This document shows, in pieces, positions 1-7,973 of a stretch of DNA of 64,000 nt. This DNA comes from Phenylobacterium sp. SCN 70-31 (GTDB taxonomy: Bacteria; Pseudomonadota; Alphaproteobacteria; Caulobacterales; Caulobacteraceae), in NCBI RefSeq assembly GCF_001724605.1, contig NZ_MEEX01000009.1, positions 5,757 to 69,756 on the forward strand, read 5' to 3'. Positions within the stretch are counted from its first letter, which is position 1, and every line of letters begins with the position of its first letter. A model generated the notes under the pieces. That model did not search any database. It had not been told where the DNA came from and saw only the letters and a list, made by a program, of their open reading frames with translations. Made by a program: the position numbers and the translations under genes.

Positions 1-74
1 TGCGCGGCGAGATCACCGAGGCCGACCTGGAGCGGCTGGCCGCCGCGGCGCGGCGGCGGGCGCTGGGGGTATAG
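1..74 (+). CDS. 3' end of an unidentified protein (partial)
   Basis: An open frame runs from the window edge (first full codon at position 3) to a TAG at 72-74 and encodes the last 23 residues, ending in ...LERLAAAARRRALGV. The tail is Ala/Arg-rich and probably helical. Too little is present to name a family. It converges with the serine protease gene, whose stop lies 14 nt downstream on the other strand. Confidence 0.5.
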   Translation, partial: RGEITEADLERLAAAARRRALGV

Positions 75-87
75 CGCGGCCGGCCGG

Positions 88-1017
88 TCAGGCGCCGGCG
101 CGGCGGGGCGCCGGGGTGATCCAGCCCAGGACGGTCTCGCGGGCCACGATCCAGGCCCGGCGGGCCAGGACGCCGATGTCCACCATCAGGTCGTTCCAGC
201 CCTCGCGCAGGCGCTGGCCCGCCGTGGGCTCGACGCCGCCGGCCGAGGGCATGGGGTCGGCCTGGGGCAGGACGCCGGTGGCGGGCGTGACCTCGGCGGT
301 GGCGGCGCCCTTCATCAGCGACAGGGTCTCGGCGACGTAGGCGGCCTGGGTGACGTTGCCGATCTCGAGCCGGTTGTCGTTCATCCGGAACTCCTGGGTC
401 AGGACGCCGGTGAGGATGACCTCGGGCGGGCGGCCGTTGATCGAGCGGACGACGTAGACCGGGCCGCCGGAATTGCCGCCGTAGACCGAGACGTCGAGCA
501 TGAAGGTGGGATAGCGGGCGGGCGGGGACAGCGGATAGGACGCCACCCGCCCCGAGCGCAGGATCGGGAAACCGGCCGAGTTGGACGCGAAGCCCTGGGG
601 ATAGCCCAGCACCATCATCTCGTCGCCGGGCTCCAGGTCGAGGCGGCTGACCGTCTGGCTGGTGGCCAGGCGGGCGACGGGCACGGCGGCGCGCGGCACG
701 CCCTCGGGCAGGGCGATGGCGGCCACGTCCTGCATCGGATGGGCGGTCCACAGCGGCTCGCCCTCGGCGCCCCGGATGCGGACGCTGACGGGGGCGTAGC
801 GCCAGGCGCCGTCGTCGCCGGCCACGCGGAAGCCGACCTTCACCTTGTCGCCCGGCATGCGCTTGAAGACATGGTCGGCGGTGACGAGGATGGTCTGGGG
901 GCGGCCGTCGGCGTCGGTGGCCGAAAGGACGAAGCCGGTGCCCACGGTGCTCACGCCGCCGCCGCGCGCCTGTTCGAGGCGGACCGTGGCGTGGATCAGG
1001 TCGATGAGTTCGCTCAT
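88..1017 (-). CDS. Trypsin-like serine protease (S1 fold)
   Basis: A 309-residue protein with the chymotrypsin/HtrA-type catalytic triad. His49 lies in TADHVF, Asp97 in MQDVAAI, and the nucleophile Ser183 in GGNSGGP. The oxyanion-hole glycines around Ser183 are intact, so it is probably active. There is no PDZ domain and no clear N-terminal signal peptide. A C-terminal region of about 80 residues after the protease domain is Pro/Ala-rich, then helical with Trp residues. Peptidase function is inferred from the motifs; the substrate is unknown. The gene is divergent from the MaoC-like gene at 1202, with 184 nt of shared upstream DNA. Confidence 0.85.
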   Translation of the reverse strand: MSELIDLIHATVRLEQARGGGVSTVGTGFVLSATDADGRPQTILVTADHVFKRMPGDKVKVGFRVAGDDGAWRYAPVSVRIRGAEGEPLWTAHPMQDVAAIALPEGVPRAAVPVARLATSQTVSRLDLEPGDEMMVLGYPQGFASNSAGFPILRSGRVASYPLSPPARYPTFMLDVSVYGGNSGGPVYVVRSINGRPPEVILTGVLTQEFRMNDNRLEIGNVTQAAYVAETLSLMKGAATAEVTPATGVLPQADPMPSAGGVEPTAGQRLREGWNDLMVDIGVLARRAWIVARETVLGWITPAPRRAGA

Positions 1018-1152
1018 GCTGCTCCTTCCCCCGCTTTCCCGTCGGCGAAACGGGCGGATCGCGCCGACGATCCCTGGAGAACAGTCGATACCTTCGGCGC
1101 GAGCGGGGCGGCAAGGTGGCGGTTCGGCGCCCGCGGCGGTTCAAACGGTTGT

Positions 1153-1180
1153 TTGGCCAAGGGGGAAACCGCTCTATGAT
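1153..1180 (+). promoter_or_regulatory. Possible sigma-70 promoter for the MaoC-like gene
   Basis: TTGGCC (1153-1158) and TATGAT (1175-1180) are separated by 16 nt. The -10 matches the consensus at five of six positions and the -35 is moderate. Transcription would start near 1187, just before a strong AAGGAG ribosome-binding site at 1188-1193. Assigned by eye. Confidence 0.3.
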
Positions 1181-1201
1181 GGGCGGAAAGGAGACGCCCC
1201 C

Positions 1202-2113
1202 ATGAGCTTCGACACGCCCCTGAGCCTCGCCGGACCGCTGCGCGAACCGCGCCAGATGCTGGCCGACCAGGAATATGGCGGGCACTCGTCGATCCACGAC
1301 GACGCCATGGCCGAGAAGCTGGGCTTCCGGGCGGGACCGATCGAGGGGCCGACGCACTTTTCGCAGTTCCAGCCGCTGTTGGCGAAGATCTGGGGGCGCG
1401 ACTGGTTCGAGCGCGGCTGTTTCTCGTCGCACTTCCTGAACATGGTGGTCGAGGGCGAGAAGGTCCGCGCCTTCGCCGAGGTTCCGGCCGAAGGGGCGAC
1501 CTCGACCCGGGCCTGGGCCGAGAAGGCCGACGGTACGCCGGTTCTGGAGGCCAGCGCCAGCGTCGGGACCGGCGGCCCGACCCTGCTGGAGGCGCGGATG
1601 GCGGCGCTCAGGCCGCCCGGCAAGCTGCTGATCCTGGAGGACCTGAAGGTCGGGATGACCGGGGCGAAGGACGAGCGGGTGCGCATGGACCCCGACCAGA
1701 ACATGGGCGCGCTGTATCCCTTCAGCCTCAACCAGAAGCTGGCGGCGATCACCGAGACCTCGCCCTGGTACTCGGACGCCAAGGCCTCGCCGTGGGGCCG
1801 GGCGATCATCCCGTTCGAGATGCTGAGCGTGCTGTTCGAATACACCAGCCGCGAGGCGGCGTTCCCGGTGAAGGGGCCGGCGGTGGGCCTGTTCGCCGAC
1901 CAGGAGATCCGGGTGATCGACGGGCCGCTGTTCGTGGGCGAGGAGTATGTGCTGCGCCGCGAGATCGCCGCCCTGGCCGAGAGCAAGCGGACCGAATCCT
2001 ACTGGGTGCGGACGCGGGTGTTCGACGCGAAGGGCCAGAAACAGGTGGCCGAGATGCTGCTGAACCACGCGACGATGAAGAACTCGTACGCGGGCTACGC
2101 CGAAGCGGGCTGA
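1202..2113 (+). CDS. MaoC-like double hot-dog dehydratase/thioesterase family protein
   Basis: A 303-residue protein resembling MaoC/R-specific enoyl-CoA hydratase relatives with two hot-dog folds. Residues 31-52 (IHDDAMAEKLGFRAGPIEGPT) follow the hydratase pattern of an Asp/His pair ahead of a Gly-rich helix turn. The second half, from about residue 150, looks like a second hot-dog unit. The likely role is hydration or dehydration of an acyl-CoA. The start is supported by AAGGAG 8 nt upstream. The neighbouring thioesterase gene fits acyl-CoA chemistry, but the substrate cannot be read from sequence. Confidence 0.75.
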   Translation: MSFDTPLSLAGPLREPRQMLADQEYGGHSSIHDDAMAEKLGFRAGPIEGPTHFSQFQPLLAKIWGRDWFERGCFSSHFLNMVVEGEKVRAFAEVPAEGATSTRAWAEKADGTPVLEASASVGTGGPTLLEARMAALRPPGKLLILEDLKVGMTGAKDERVRMDPDQNMGALYPFSLNQKLAAITETSPWYSDAKASPWGRAIIPFEMLSVLFEYTSREAAFPVKGPAVGLFADQEIRVIDGPLFVGEEYVLRREIAALAESKRTESYWVRTRVFDAKGQKQVAEMLLNHATMKNSYAGYAEAG

Positions 2114-2118
2114 GGCCC

Positions 2119-2202
2119 CTAGAGGAACATCGGGCCGACGATCGGGATGGCCATGACCAGCGTGCAGCCGAGGGTGACGAGCGAGAGGGCGAGGTTCATC
2201 AT
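2119..2202 (-). CDS. 27-aa hydrophobic small protein (putative single membrane span)
   Basis: A short ORF on the minus strand (begins MMNLALSLVTLGC, ends IPIVGPMFL) that is almost entirely hydrophobic and would form one transmembrane helix. An AAGGA-like ribosome-binding site precedes the first ATG at a sensible distance. It lies tail to tail with the MaoC-like gene and is divergent from the thioesterase gene, with a perfect palindrome (2267-2281) in between. No family recognised. It could be a regulatory or toxin-like membrane peptide, or spurious. Confidence 0.4.
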   Translation of the reverse strand: MMNLALSLVTLGCTLVMAIPIVGPMFL

Positions 2203-2266
2203 GGGGGTCGATCCTTGTTCCCCGCCTAATTGGGGCGCGGCGCGGCCGTTCGCACTGCGCGATTTC

Positions 2267-2281
2267 GCAGAACAGTTCTGC
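2267..2281. promoter_or_regulatory. Perfect 15-nt palindrome, candidate operator
   Basis: GCAGAACAGTTCTGC has two perfect 7-nt arms around one central base. It lies in the 147-nt gap between the divergent 27-aa ORF (start 2202) and the thioesterase gene (start 2350), a typical place for a dimeric repressor site. The regulator is unknown. Confidence 0.45.
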
Positions 2282-2349
2282 CGGGATGGAACGTCGCCGG
2301 GCGGGAGACGGCTTCCCTGACGTGGGGGCTGGCGGATAGAGAGCCCCGC

Positions 2350-3174
2350 ATGATCGCGACCGAGACGCATACGATGATCCTGGCCCCCGCGGGGCCGGGC
2401 CGCTGGACGACCCTGGCCGGGCCGGAATGGCGCAACATGGGCGGGGGGCTCTGGGGCGGCTACGCCATCGGCCTGTGCGTGCGGGTGATGGAGGCCGAGC
2501 CGGAGGCGACGGGCGAGCCCCTGTCGATCACCCTGACCTACGCCGCGGCCCTGCCGGCCGGCGAACTGGACGTCCGCACCCGCAGGCTGCGGCAGGGCGG
2601 CTCGATCGGCGTGTGGGAGGTGGAACTGAGGCCCGCGGGCGTCGAGGAGGTGGGCGTCCACGCGATCGTGACGATGGCGCGGCGGCCCGACACCCCGCGC
2701 TTCGCCTTCGCGCGCATGCCCGATGCGCCGCCGCCCGAGAGCCTGCCCAGCCCGGACAGCCCGATCGGGTCGCGGCACTTCGGCGCGCAGGCGTTCGAGC
2801 GGCGTACGTCCGAGCGCTTCCCGCCGGAGCCTTCCGAGACTTCGCACTCCCTGACCTGGGTGCGGTCGCGCCGGGGGCCGTGGGACAAGGCGCTGCTGGG
2901 CATGGTGACCGACAACTCGGCGCCGCGGGCGCTCTACGGCCTGGCCTCTCCGATCAACAACACGACGCTGTCGCTCACCGTCTATCTGCACGCCACGGCC
3001 GAGGAGATCGCGGCGATCGGCGACGATTACCTGCTGATCGAATGCGAGGGCCGCGTGGGCGGCGGAGGCGCCGCGGACGAGCGGTCCAGCTACTGGAGCC
3101 GCGACGGCAAGCTGCTGGCCACCAGCGAGCAACTGGCCTGGTACCGGCCGGCGCGGCGGCAGCCGCCCGAGTAG
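2350..3174 (+). CDS. Acyl-CoA thioesterase (TesB/4HBT-like)
   Basis: A 274-residue protein with the layout of TesB-type thioesterases, two hot-dog units in tandem. The first includes GGGLWGGYAIGLC and a Leu/Ser/Thr-rich strand (PLSITLTYAAALP). The second includes LASPINNTTLSLTVYLH and ends with a strand and WYRPARR. It should hydrolyse acyl-CoA to free acid and CoA in the cytoplasm. The ATG at 2350 was chosen because upstream in-frame sequence lacks a hot-dog pattern and runs into the putative operator region. Family call is good; substrate unknown. Confidence 0.75.
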   Translation: MIATETHTMILAPAGPGRWTTLAGPEWRNMGGGLWGGYAIGLCVRVMEAEPEATGEPLSITLTYAAALPAGELDVRTRRLRQGGSIGVWEVELRPAGVEEVGVHAIVTMARRPDTPRFAFARMPDAPPPESLPSPDSPIGSRHFGAQAFERRTSERFPPEPSETSHSLTWVRSRRGPWDKALLGMVTDNSAPRALYGLASPINNTTLSLTVYLHATAEEIAAIGDDYLLIECEGRVGGGGAADERSSYWSRDGKLLATSEQLAWYRPARRQPPE

Positions 3175-3211
3175 GCGCCGCTACGTCCCCGCCAGCCTGC
3201 AATCCGCCCGG

Positions 3212-3580
3212 ATGTTCCATGATCCCGGACCTCGCTGGATGGATGCGGCGGCGGCGGCGGCGCGCACATTGCAGGCCACGACCCGCAGGACGCGGCGGGC
3301 CGGGCATTCGGTCTATGTGGTCCTGCTGAAGGACCCGCGGCGGGACGACCCCTGGGGCCTCTACGTCGGCCAGACCTCGCGCGATCCGGACGTGCGCTTC
3401 GATCAGCACAAGGCCGGCTACAAGGCCAGCGGCGCGGTGCGGCGCTTCGGCGTGCGGCTGCTGCCCGACCTGACCGCGCATCTCAACCCGATGCGGGCGT
3501 GGGAGGCGCTGGACCTGGAGGCGGCGCTGGCCGAGGCCCTGAACGCCGCGGGCGTGCCGTGGGTCGAAGGCGGGCATTGA
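3212..3580 (+). CDS. GIY-YIG-like nuclease-fold protein
   Basis: A 122-residue protein. Residues 33-70 resemble a GIY-YIG domain: VYVVLLKDP, then GLYVGQTSRDP, then RFDQHKAGYKAS. The Tyr pair, the Arg and the His of the family pattern are visible. A later Glu (in EALDLEAAL) could be the metal ligand, but this is uncertain. Single-domain proteins of this type are often of unknown function. The N-terminal 30 residues are Ala/Arg-rich, and translation could instead start at ATG 3239. Confidence 0.6.
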   Translation: MFHDPGPRWMDAAAAAARTLQATTRRTRRAGHSVYVVLLKDPRRDDPWGLYVGQTSRDPDVRFDQHKAGYKASGAVRRFGVRLLPDLTAHLNPMRAWEALDLEAALAEALNAAGVPWVEGGH

Positions 3581-3658
3581 GGCGCTTGCCTGACGCCGCG
3601 TCGGGCGCCGTTCGCTGACCGCCGGCCATCCGCAGAGATGGCGCGGGAGGAGATGCGG

Positions 3659-4429
3659 ATGGCGGGCCGGCTGAACGGCAAGGTGGCGCTCGTCACGGGC
3701 GGGGCCTCGGGACTGGGCGCCGAGAGCGCGCGGCGGATGGCCCGCGAGGGCGCGGCGGTCGTGCTGACCGACCTCCAGGCCGAGGCCGGCCAGGGCGTCG
3801 CCGACGAAATCCTGGCCGCCGGCGGGCGCGCGGCCTTTCTCGTGCATGAGGTGACGGACGAGGCGCGCTGGGCCGAGGTCACAGCCTGGACGGTGGAGCG
3901 GTTCGGCCGGATCGACACGTTGGTGAACTCGGCCGGCGTCGCCAGCGGCGGCCAGCCGATCCTGGAGGCCACCCTGGAGGGCTGGCGCCGGATCATGGCG
4001 ATCAACCTGGACGGCACGTTCCTGGGCGTGCGGCACGTCGCGCCGGTGATGGCGGCGGCGGGGGGCGGCTCGATCGTCAACCTCTCTTCGATCATGGGCA
4101 AGGTGGGCCTGCCCGGCGCGGCGGCCTACTGCGCCTCGAAGGGCGGGGTGCTGATGCTGACCAAGGCCGTGGCGCTGGAGCTGGCGCCGGTGGGCGTGCG
4201 GGTGAACTCGGTGCATCCGGGGTTCATCGAGACGCCGATGGTGCAGAACGTCCTGCAGCAGGCGGACGACGGCAACGCGCGACGGGACCTGATCGTCTCG
4301 CGCCATGCCCTGGGGCGGCTGGGCGTTCCGCGCGAGATCGCCGACGCGATCGTCTTCCTGGCCTCGGACGAGTCCAGCTTCATGACGGGGTCCGAAGTGG
4401 TGGTGGACGGCGGCTATACGGCGATGTGA
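3659..4429 (+). CDS. Short-chain dehydrogenase/reductase (SDR)
   Basis: A classical SDR of 256 residues. It has the nucleotide-binding TGGASGLG (13-20), NSAG (90-93), catalytic Ser at 143/144 and Tyr157-x3-Lys161 (YCASK). Asp38 at the end of the second strand (LTDLQ) suggests NAD(H) rather than NADP(H). The start at 3659 is favoured over ATGs at 3638 and 3653 because GGAGGAG (3646-3652) sits 6 nt before it. It probably forms an operon with the EthD gene 24 nt downstream. Substrate unknown. Confidence 0.9.
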   Translation: MAGRLNGKVALVTGGASGLGAESARRMAREGAAVVLTDLQAEAGQGVADEILAAGGRAAFLVHEVTDEARWAEVTAWTVERFGRIDTLVNSAGVASGGQPILEATLEGWRRIMAINLDGTFLGVRHVAPVMAAAGGGSIVNLSSIMGKVGLPGAAAYCASKGGVLMLTKAVALELAPVGVRVNSVHPGFIETPMVQNVLQQADDGNARRDLIVSRHALGRLGVPREIADAIVFLASDESSFMTGSEVVVDGGYTAM

Positions 4430-4453
4430 GGGCGCGAGCCGGGAGATGGGGCG

Positions 4454-5227
4454 ATGATCAAGCTGGTCTATGTGATCGCCAGGCGGCCGGAGCTGTCACG
4501 CGAGGCCTTCTCCGAATATTGGCGGGACCGGCACGGCCCGCTGGTGGCGAAGCACGCCGATGCGCTGTGCATGCGGAAATATGTCCAGAGCCATCTGGTC
4601 GACCATCCGGCGAACGAAGGGATGCGGGCGGTGCGGGGCATGCGGACGCCGGCCGACGGGATCACCGAGGTGTGGTGGGACTCGCTGGAGGATTTCCGGG
4701 CCGCCTATGCGACGCCCGAGGGCGCCGCCGCAGGCGCCGAACTGGCGGCCGACGAGGCGCGGTTCATCGATTTCGCCGGCTCGACCGTGTTCCTGACGAA
4801 GGAGCACGAGATCTTCGACCGCACCGGCGGCGCGGGGCCGGGGCCGGATGCGCTGAAGGTGACGTACCTGCTCGCCAGACGGCGCGACCTGACCCAGGCG
4901 GCGTGCCACGAGACGTGGCTGAAGGACCACGGGCCGCTGGTGCGCAGCTTCGCCGAGCCGCTCCACATGGCCAGGTACGTCCAGAGCCACACGATCGCGC
5001 CGCCGCTGAACGAGGGCTTCCGGGTCGCGCGGGGCTTCGCGCCGCCGCTGGACGGGATCACCGAGGTCTGGATGAACTCGGCGGCCGACCTGGAAGCCGG
5101 CGGCGCCACCGAAGCGGGGCGCCGCGGCGGGGCGGCGCTGGTCGAGGACGAGCGCCGGTTCGTGCAGATGGACGCCTCGCGCTGCTTCCTCACACGCGAA
5201 CACGTGATCTTCGACCACACGCGGTGA
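4454..5227 (+). CDS. Tandem EthD-domain protein
   Basis: A 257-residue protein made of two homologous EthD-type ferredoxin-like domains (about 1-120 and 133-257). Each repeats the same landmarks: ...WRDRHGPLV / WLKDHGPLV, RKYVQSH / ARYVQSH, GITEVWW / GITEVWM, and a C-terminal FLTKEHEIFD / FLTREHVIFD. EthD-like single domains normally dimerise, so the fusion would give an internal dimer. Related proteins are found with oxidative degradation enzymes, but the function here is unknown. It lies in a probable operon with the upstream SDR. Confidence 0.85.
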   Translation: MIKLVYVIARRPELSREAFSEYWRDRHGPLVAKHADALCMRKYVQSHLVDHPANEGMRAVRGMRTPADGITEVWWDSLEDFRAAYATPEGAAAGAELAADEARFIDFAGSTVFLTKEHEIFDRTGGAGPGPDALKVTYLLARRRDLTQAACHETWLKDHGPLVRSFAEPLHMARYVQSHTIAPPLNEGFRVARGFAPPLDGITEVWMNSAADLEAGGATEAGRRGGAALVEDERRFVQMDASRCFLTREHVIFDHTR

Positions 5228-5235
5228 CGCGGGCG

Positions 5236-5430
5236 TCAGGTCGGGACGAGGCCGTGTCGCAGACGGGCGAGGCGGTGCGCTTCCAGGACGTCCTGCGGCG
5301 TGGGTCGAAGGGTGGGACGCGGCGGCTCCAAAGCGTGTCGGCGGGCGGTGTCGCAGGCGGCGCGGACCCAGCCGGGAAGCGCGAGCGGGGCGAGGGCGGA
5401 CGGGATCGTGGCGTGGTGAACGGGCAGCAT
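5236..5430 (-). CDS. Small hypothetical protein (64 aa)
   Basis: A short minus-strand ORF with sequence VHHATIPSALAPL near the N terminus and TPQDVLEAHRLARL near the C terminus. The second half is predicted helical. It lies downstream of the VanZ-like gene on the same strand and converges with the EthD gene. No ribosome-binding site stands out. It has no family I recognise and may be a spurious ORF. Confidence 0.35.
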   Translation of the reverse strand: MLPVHHATIPSALAPLALPGWVRAACDTARRHALEPPRPTLRPTPQDVLEAHRLARLRHGLVPT

Positions 5431-5519
5431 GGCCAGCGATACGACCGTGCAGCGGCGCCGGACTTGACCTTAACGAAAGTTCACCGCGGCGCCGGCAAGG
5501 CGCGCGCACTTGCGGGCGC

Positions 5520-5873
5520 TCAGCGGCGCCGGAAGCGACCCAGGGCCAGCGGGGCGAGGGCGGCCAGCACGCCGCCGGCGTTGGCGGCGATGTCCTTCCA
5601 CTGGAAGGTCCCCGAGACCAGGCCGAAGACCTGGGCGATCTCGAAGCCGGTGGCCAGCGCCAGGAAGAAGCCGCCGATCCACCACGGGCTGACCCTGGGC
5701 AGCGAGACGATCGAGAACAGGGTGAGCAGGTAGCCGAAGGCCACATGCTCGATCACGTCGGGCGGCGGGACGTTGGCGGCGGCGTTGTGGCGCGGGTTGA
5801 TCGCCCCGGCGAAGGCGACGGCGAACACGGCGAGCAGGGCGGCGCGGCCGGCCCAGACGATCACGGACGACAT
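5520..5873 (-). CDS. VanZ-like small membrane protein
   Basis: A 117-residue protein with about four hydrophobic segments. The order matches VanZ-like proteins: a first helix, then a region with IEHVAFGYLL, a third helix, EIAQVFGLVSGTFQWKDIAANAGG, and a last helix ending in basic residues. The E-x-x-Q ... D-x-x-A-N-x-x-G pattern is typical of VanZ family members. Function is not established for most of the family outside teicoplanin resistance. The start ATG (complement of 5871-5873) precedes the first helix directly. Confidence 0.75.
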   Translation of the reverse strand: MSSVIVWAGRAALLAVFAVAFAGAINPRHNAAANVPPPDVIEHVAFGYLLTLFSIVSLPRVSPWWIGGFFLALATGFEIAQVFGLVSGTFQWKDIAANAGGVLAALAPLALGRFRRR

Positions 5874-6025
5874 GGCGCGGTGATAGGCGATCCGGCGGCG
5901 GGTTGGAACATGGCGGCCTGTTTGCGAGCGCGCGCGTCCGGCGAACCTGGGCGCCTCGAGCGGGTGGCGCCGCTCGGGACCAACAGGACCGGGACGTCGA
6001 CCGGGCGCCGCGTTATGTGCGGGGG

Positions 6026-6712
6026 ATGGAGCATCCCCTGGATCGGCCGGTATGGTCGGCGCTGACGGGGCCGCAGGCGGGCGTCGCCGTGGCGGCGGGC
6101 GCGGCCGTGCGATATCGGCCCGAGGTCGGGCTGTTCGCCGCCACGGCGAACGGGGAGGCGCAGGCGACGGCCGACCTCGTCGCGCTGGTGCGCGCGCACG
6201 GGGAGACGGCGCTGGTGGAGCCCCGGCCCGTGACCGCGCCGCCGGGGCTGACGGTGGTGTCCGAGGCGATCTGCCTCCAGATGGTGGCCGAGGCGTCGGC
6301 CATTCACGCCGGCGCGGCGGCCCGCGTCGACATCGTGGAACTCTCGCCGGCGGACTGGCCCGAGATGGTGGCGCTGGCGCAGGCGATGCGCCCTGGGCCG
6401 TTCTTCGCACGGACGCCCAGCCTGGGACGCTTCCTGGGCGTACGGATCGACGGGCGGCTGGCGGCGATGGCGGGCGAGCGTATGCGCGTCCCGGGCTTCA
6501 CCGAGGTGAGCGGGGTCTGCACCCTGGCGGCGTTCCGAGGCCGGGGGCTGGCGGCGGAGCTGATCCGGGCGGCGATGGCCGGGATGCGGGCGCGGGGCGA
6601 GACGCCGATGCTGCACACCTACGCCAGCAACACGGGCGCGAACCGGCTGTACGAGGCGCTGGGCTTCCGCGTGCGGCGGGAGCTGGTGATGACGATGCTG
6701 TCCGCGTCCTAG
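6026..6712 (+). CDS. GNAT-family N-acetyltransferase
   Basis: A 228-residue protein whose C-terminal half is a GNAT domain. It contains the acetyl-CoA-binding loop FRGRGLAAELI and the following ASNTGANRLYEALGFRV segment. The N-terminal 110 residues are a less conserved domain, as in FR47-like two-part GNATs. It transfers an acetyl group from acetyl-CoA to an amine; the acceptor is unknown. ATG 6026 was selected over one 123 nt upstream because upstream translation is Arg-rich and lacks family resemblance. Confidence 0.8.
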   Translation: MEHPLDRPVWSALTGPQAGVAVAAGAAVRYRPEVGLFAATANGEAQATADLVALVRAHGETALVEPRPVTAPPGLTVVSEAICLQMVAEASAIHAGAAARVDIVELSPADWPEMVALAQAMRPGPFFARTPSLGRFLGVRIDGRLAAMAGERMRVPGFTEVSGVCTLAAFRGRGLAAELIRAAMAGMRARGETPMLHTYASNTGANRLYEALGFRVRRELVMTMLSAS

Positions 6713-6793
6713 AAGCTGCCAGGGACTTGTGGTGGCTTCTGGACACGCGGGAGGGTGCGGCGCCGTTCCTTCTCGGCCGTTCGGAAGAGGGAG

Positions 6794-6893
6794 CGCCCGC
6801 AGGGCGGTGGAGGGGAATGACCTCAAGCTCGGCGCTTCCGGCGAAGCCCCCTCCACCCTGCTGCGCAGGGTTCCCCTCCCCCGGCGGGGGAGG
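6794..6893. repeat. Intergenic palindrome-rich repeat-like element
   Basis: Four inverted repeats are packed in 100 nt between two genes. They are CGCCC/GGGCG (6794-6806), GGTGGAGGGG pairing with CCCCTCCACC (6806-6815 and 6848-6857), CCCTGC/GCAGGG (6856-6870), and CCTCCCCC/GGGGGAGG (6875-6893). The last two have 3-nt loops. The layout resembles the REP-like palindromic intergenic elements common in GC-rich alphaproteobacteria. Only one copy was noticed in this window. It could also act as a bidirectional terminator or mRNA stabiliser. Confidence 0.55.
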
Positions 6894-6959
6894 AGGGTTG
6901 TGCGACATCCTGCTCTTCTCACCGTTGGGGTCCCCAACGGCCTTTGGCCTGGCGACCCG

Positions 6960-7862
6960 CTAGCTCGGCGGCGGCGATTGGCGTTGCGGGGCGCCGGGTC
7001 GGGGGGCGCTGGAAAGGGCGGCGCCGGCCGCGGCGGCGATGACGGCGGCGACGCCCGCGAGCTGGGGCGGGGCCAGCACCTCGGACAGCAGGACCAGGCC
7101 GAAGAGCGCGCCCCAGGCGGGCTCCAGGCTGGTCAGGACCGCGAAGGTGCGGGCCGGCATGCGCGGCAGGGCGTACATCTCCAGCGTGAACGGGATGGCC
7201 GTGGAGATCAGCGCCACGAGGGCCGCCAGGGGCAGAAGTTCGGGCCGGAGCAGCGCCGCGCCGGCGTGGGCGACCCCGACGGGGGTGACGATGACGGCGG
7301 CGATGGCCAGGGCGACGGCCGGCGTGGCGGCGCCGTAGGCCGCGCTGGCGGCCCGGCCCCACACGATGTAGGCGGCCCAGCAGGCGGCCGCGGCCAGGGC
7401 CCAGGCGACGCCCAAAAGATCCAGGCGCCCGCCGTCCGCGGCGCCCGAGCCGACCAGTCCCCAGACCCCCGCCGCGGCCAGGGCGGTCCAGACCAGATCG
7501 AGGGCGCGGCGCGAGCCCGCGACGGCCACGGCGAGCGGCCCCAGGAACTGAAGCGCGATGGCGACGCCCTGGGGCACGCGCCCGATGGCCAGGTAGAAGA
7601 AAAGCGTGGCGCCCGCTGTGGCCGCGCCCAGGACGAGGATCGGCAGGCGCGGCGCATCGCGCGGCCAGCGCCGCCACGGCCGGACGATCGCCACCAGCAT
7701 GAGCGCGCCCAGCAGGACGCGGAGCGCCACGGTCCCCTGCGGCCCCAGCGCCGGGAACAGGCCCTTGGCCAGCGCCGCGCCGGCCTGGAACGACGCGGTG
7801 GCTGCGACCACGCCCGCCACCGGCAGGGCGAGGGCGAGCGCACGGGGCTTTTCCGGGCTCAC
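6960..7862 (-). CDS. EamA/RhaT-type drug-metabolite exporter
   Basis: A protein of about 300 residues with ten hydrophobic helices in two repeated EamA halves. The second half carries WAAYIVWGRAAS and the motif LEPAWGALFGLVLLSE typical of the family. It is an inner-membrane permease, probably an amino-acid or metabolite exporter of the RhtA type. A GTG start at 7862 has GGAG 6 nt upstream; an ATG at 7868 is also possible but leaves no spacing from that site. Substrate unknown. Confidence 0.85.
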   Translation of the reverse strand: MSPEKPRALALALPVAGVVAATASFQAGAALAKGLFPALGPQGTVALRVLLGALMLVAIVRPWRRWPRDAPRLPILVLGAATAGATLFFYLAIGRVPQGVAIALQFLGPLAVAVAGSRRALDLVWTALAAAGVWGLVGSGAADGGRLDLLGVAWALAAAACWAAYIVWGRAASAAYGAATPAVALAIAAVIVTPVGVAHAGAALLRPELLPLAALVALISTAIPFTLEMYALPRMPARTFAVLTSLEPAWGALFGLVLLSEVLAPPQLAGVAAVIAAAAGAALSSAPRPGAPQRQSPPPS

Positions 7863-7973
7863 GCACATCTCCGGCCGCCGGGGGGAATCGACGTCCCGAC
7901 CATGACGCCGGCGAGTCCCCGCGGGAAGAGGGCGGCCGTGGCGTTTCGGGCGCCGGAGGCCTAAGCTACCCGG

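Noticed and set aside
5464..5482. A CtrA-like TTAA-N7-TTAA site near TTAACGAAAGTTCAC
   Set aside because: The second half-site is not TTAA and the spacing is off; the location also does not precede a well-supported gene.
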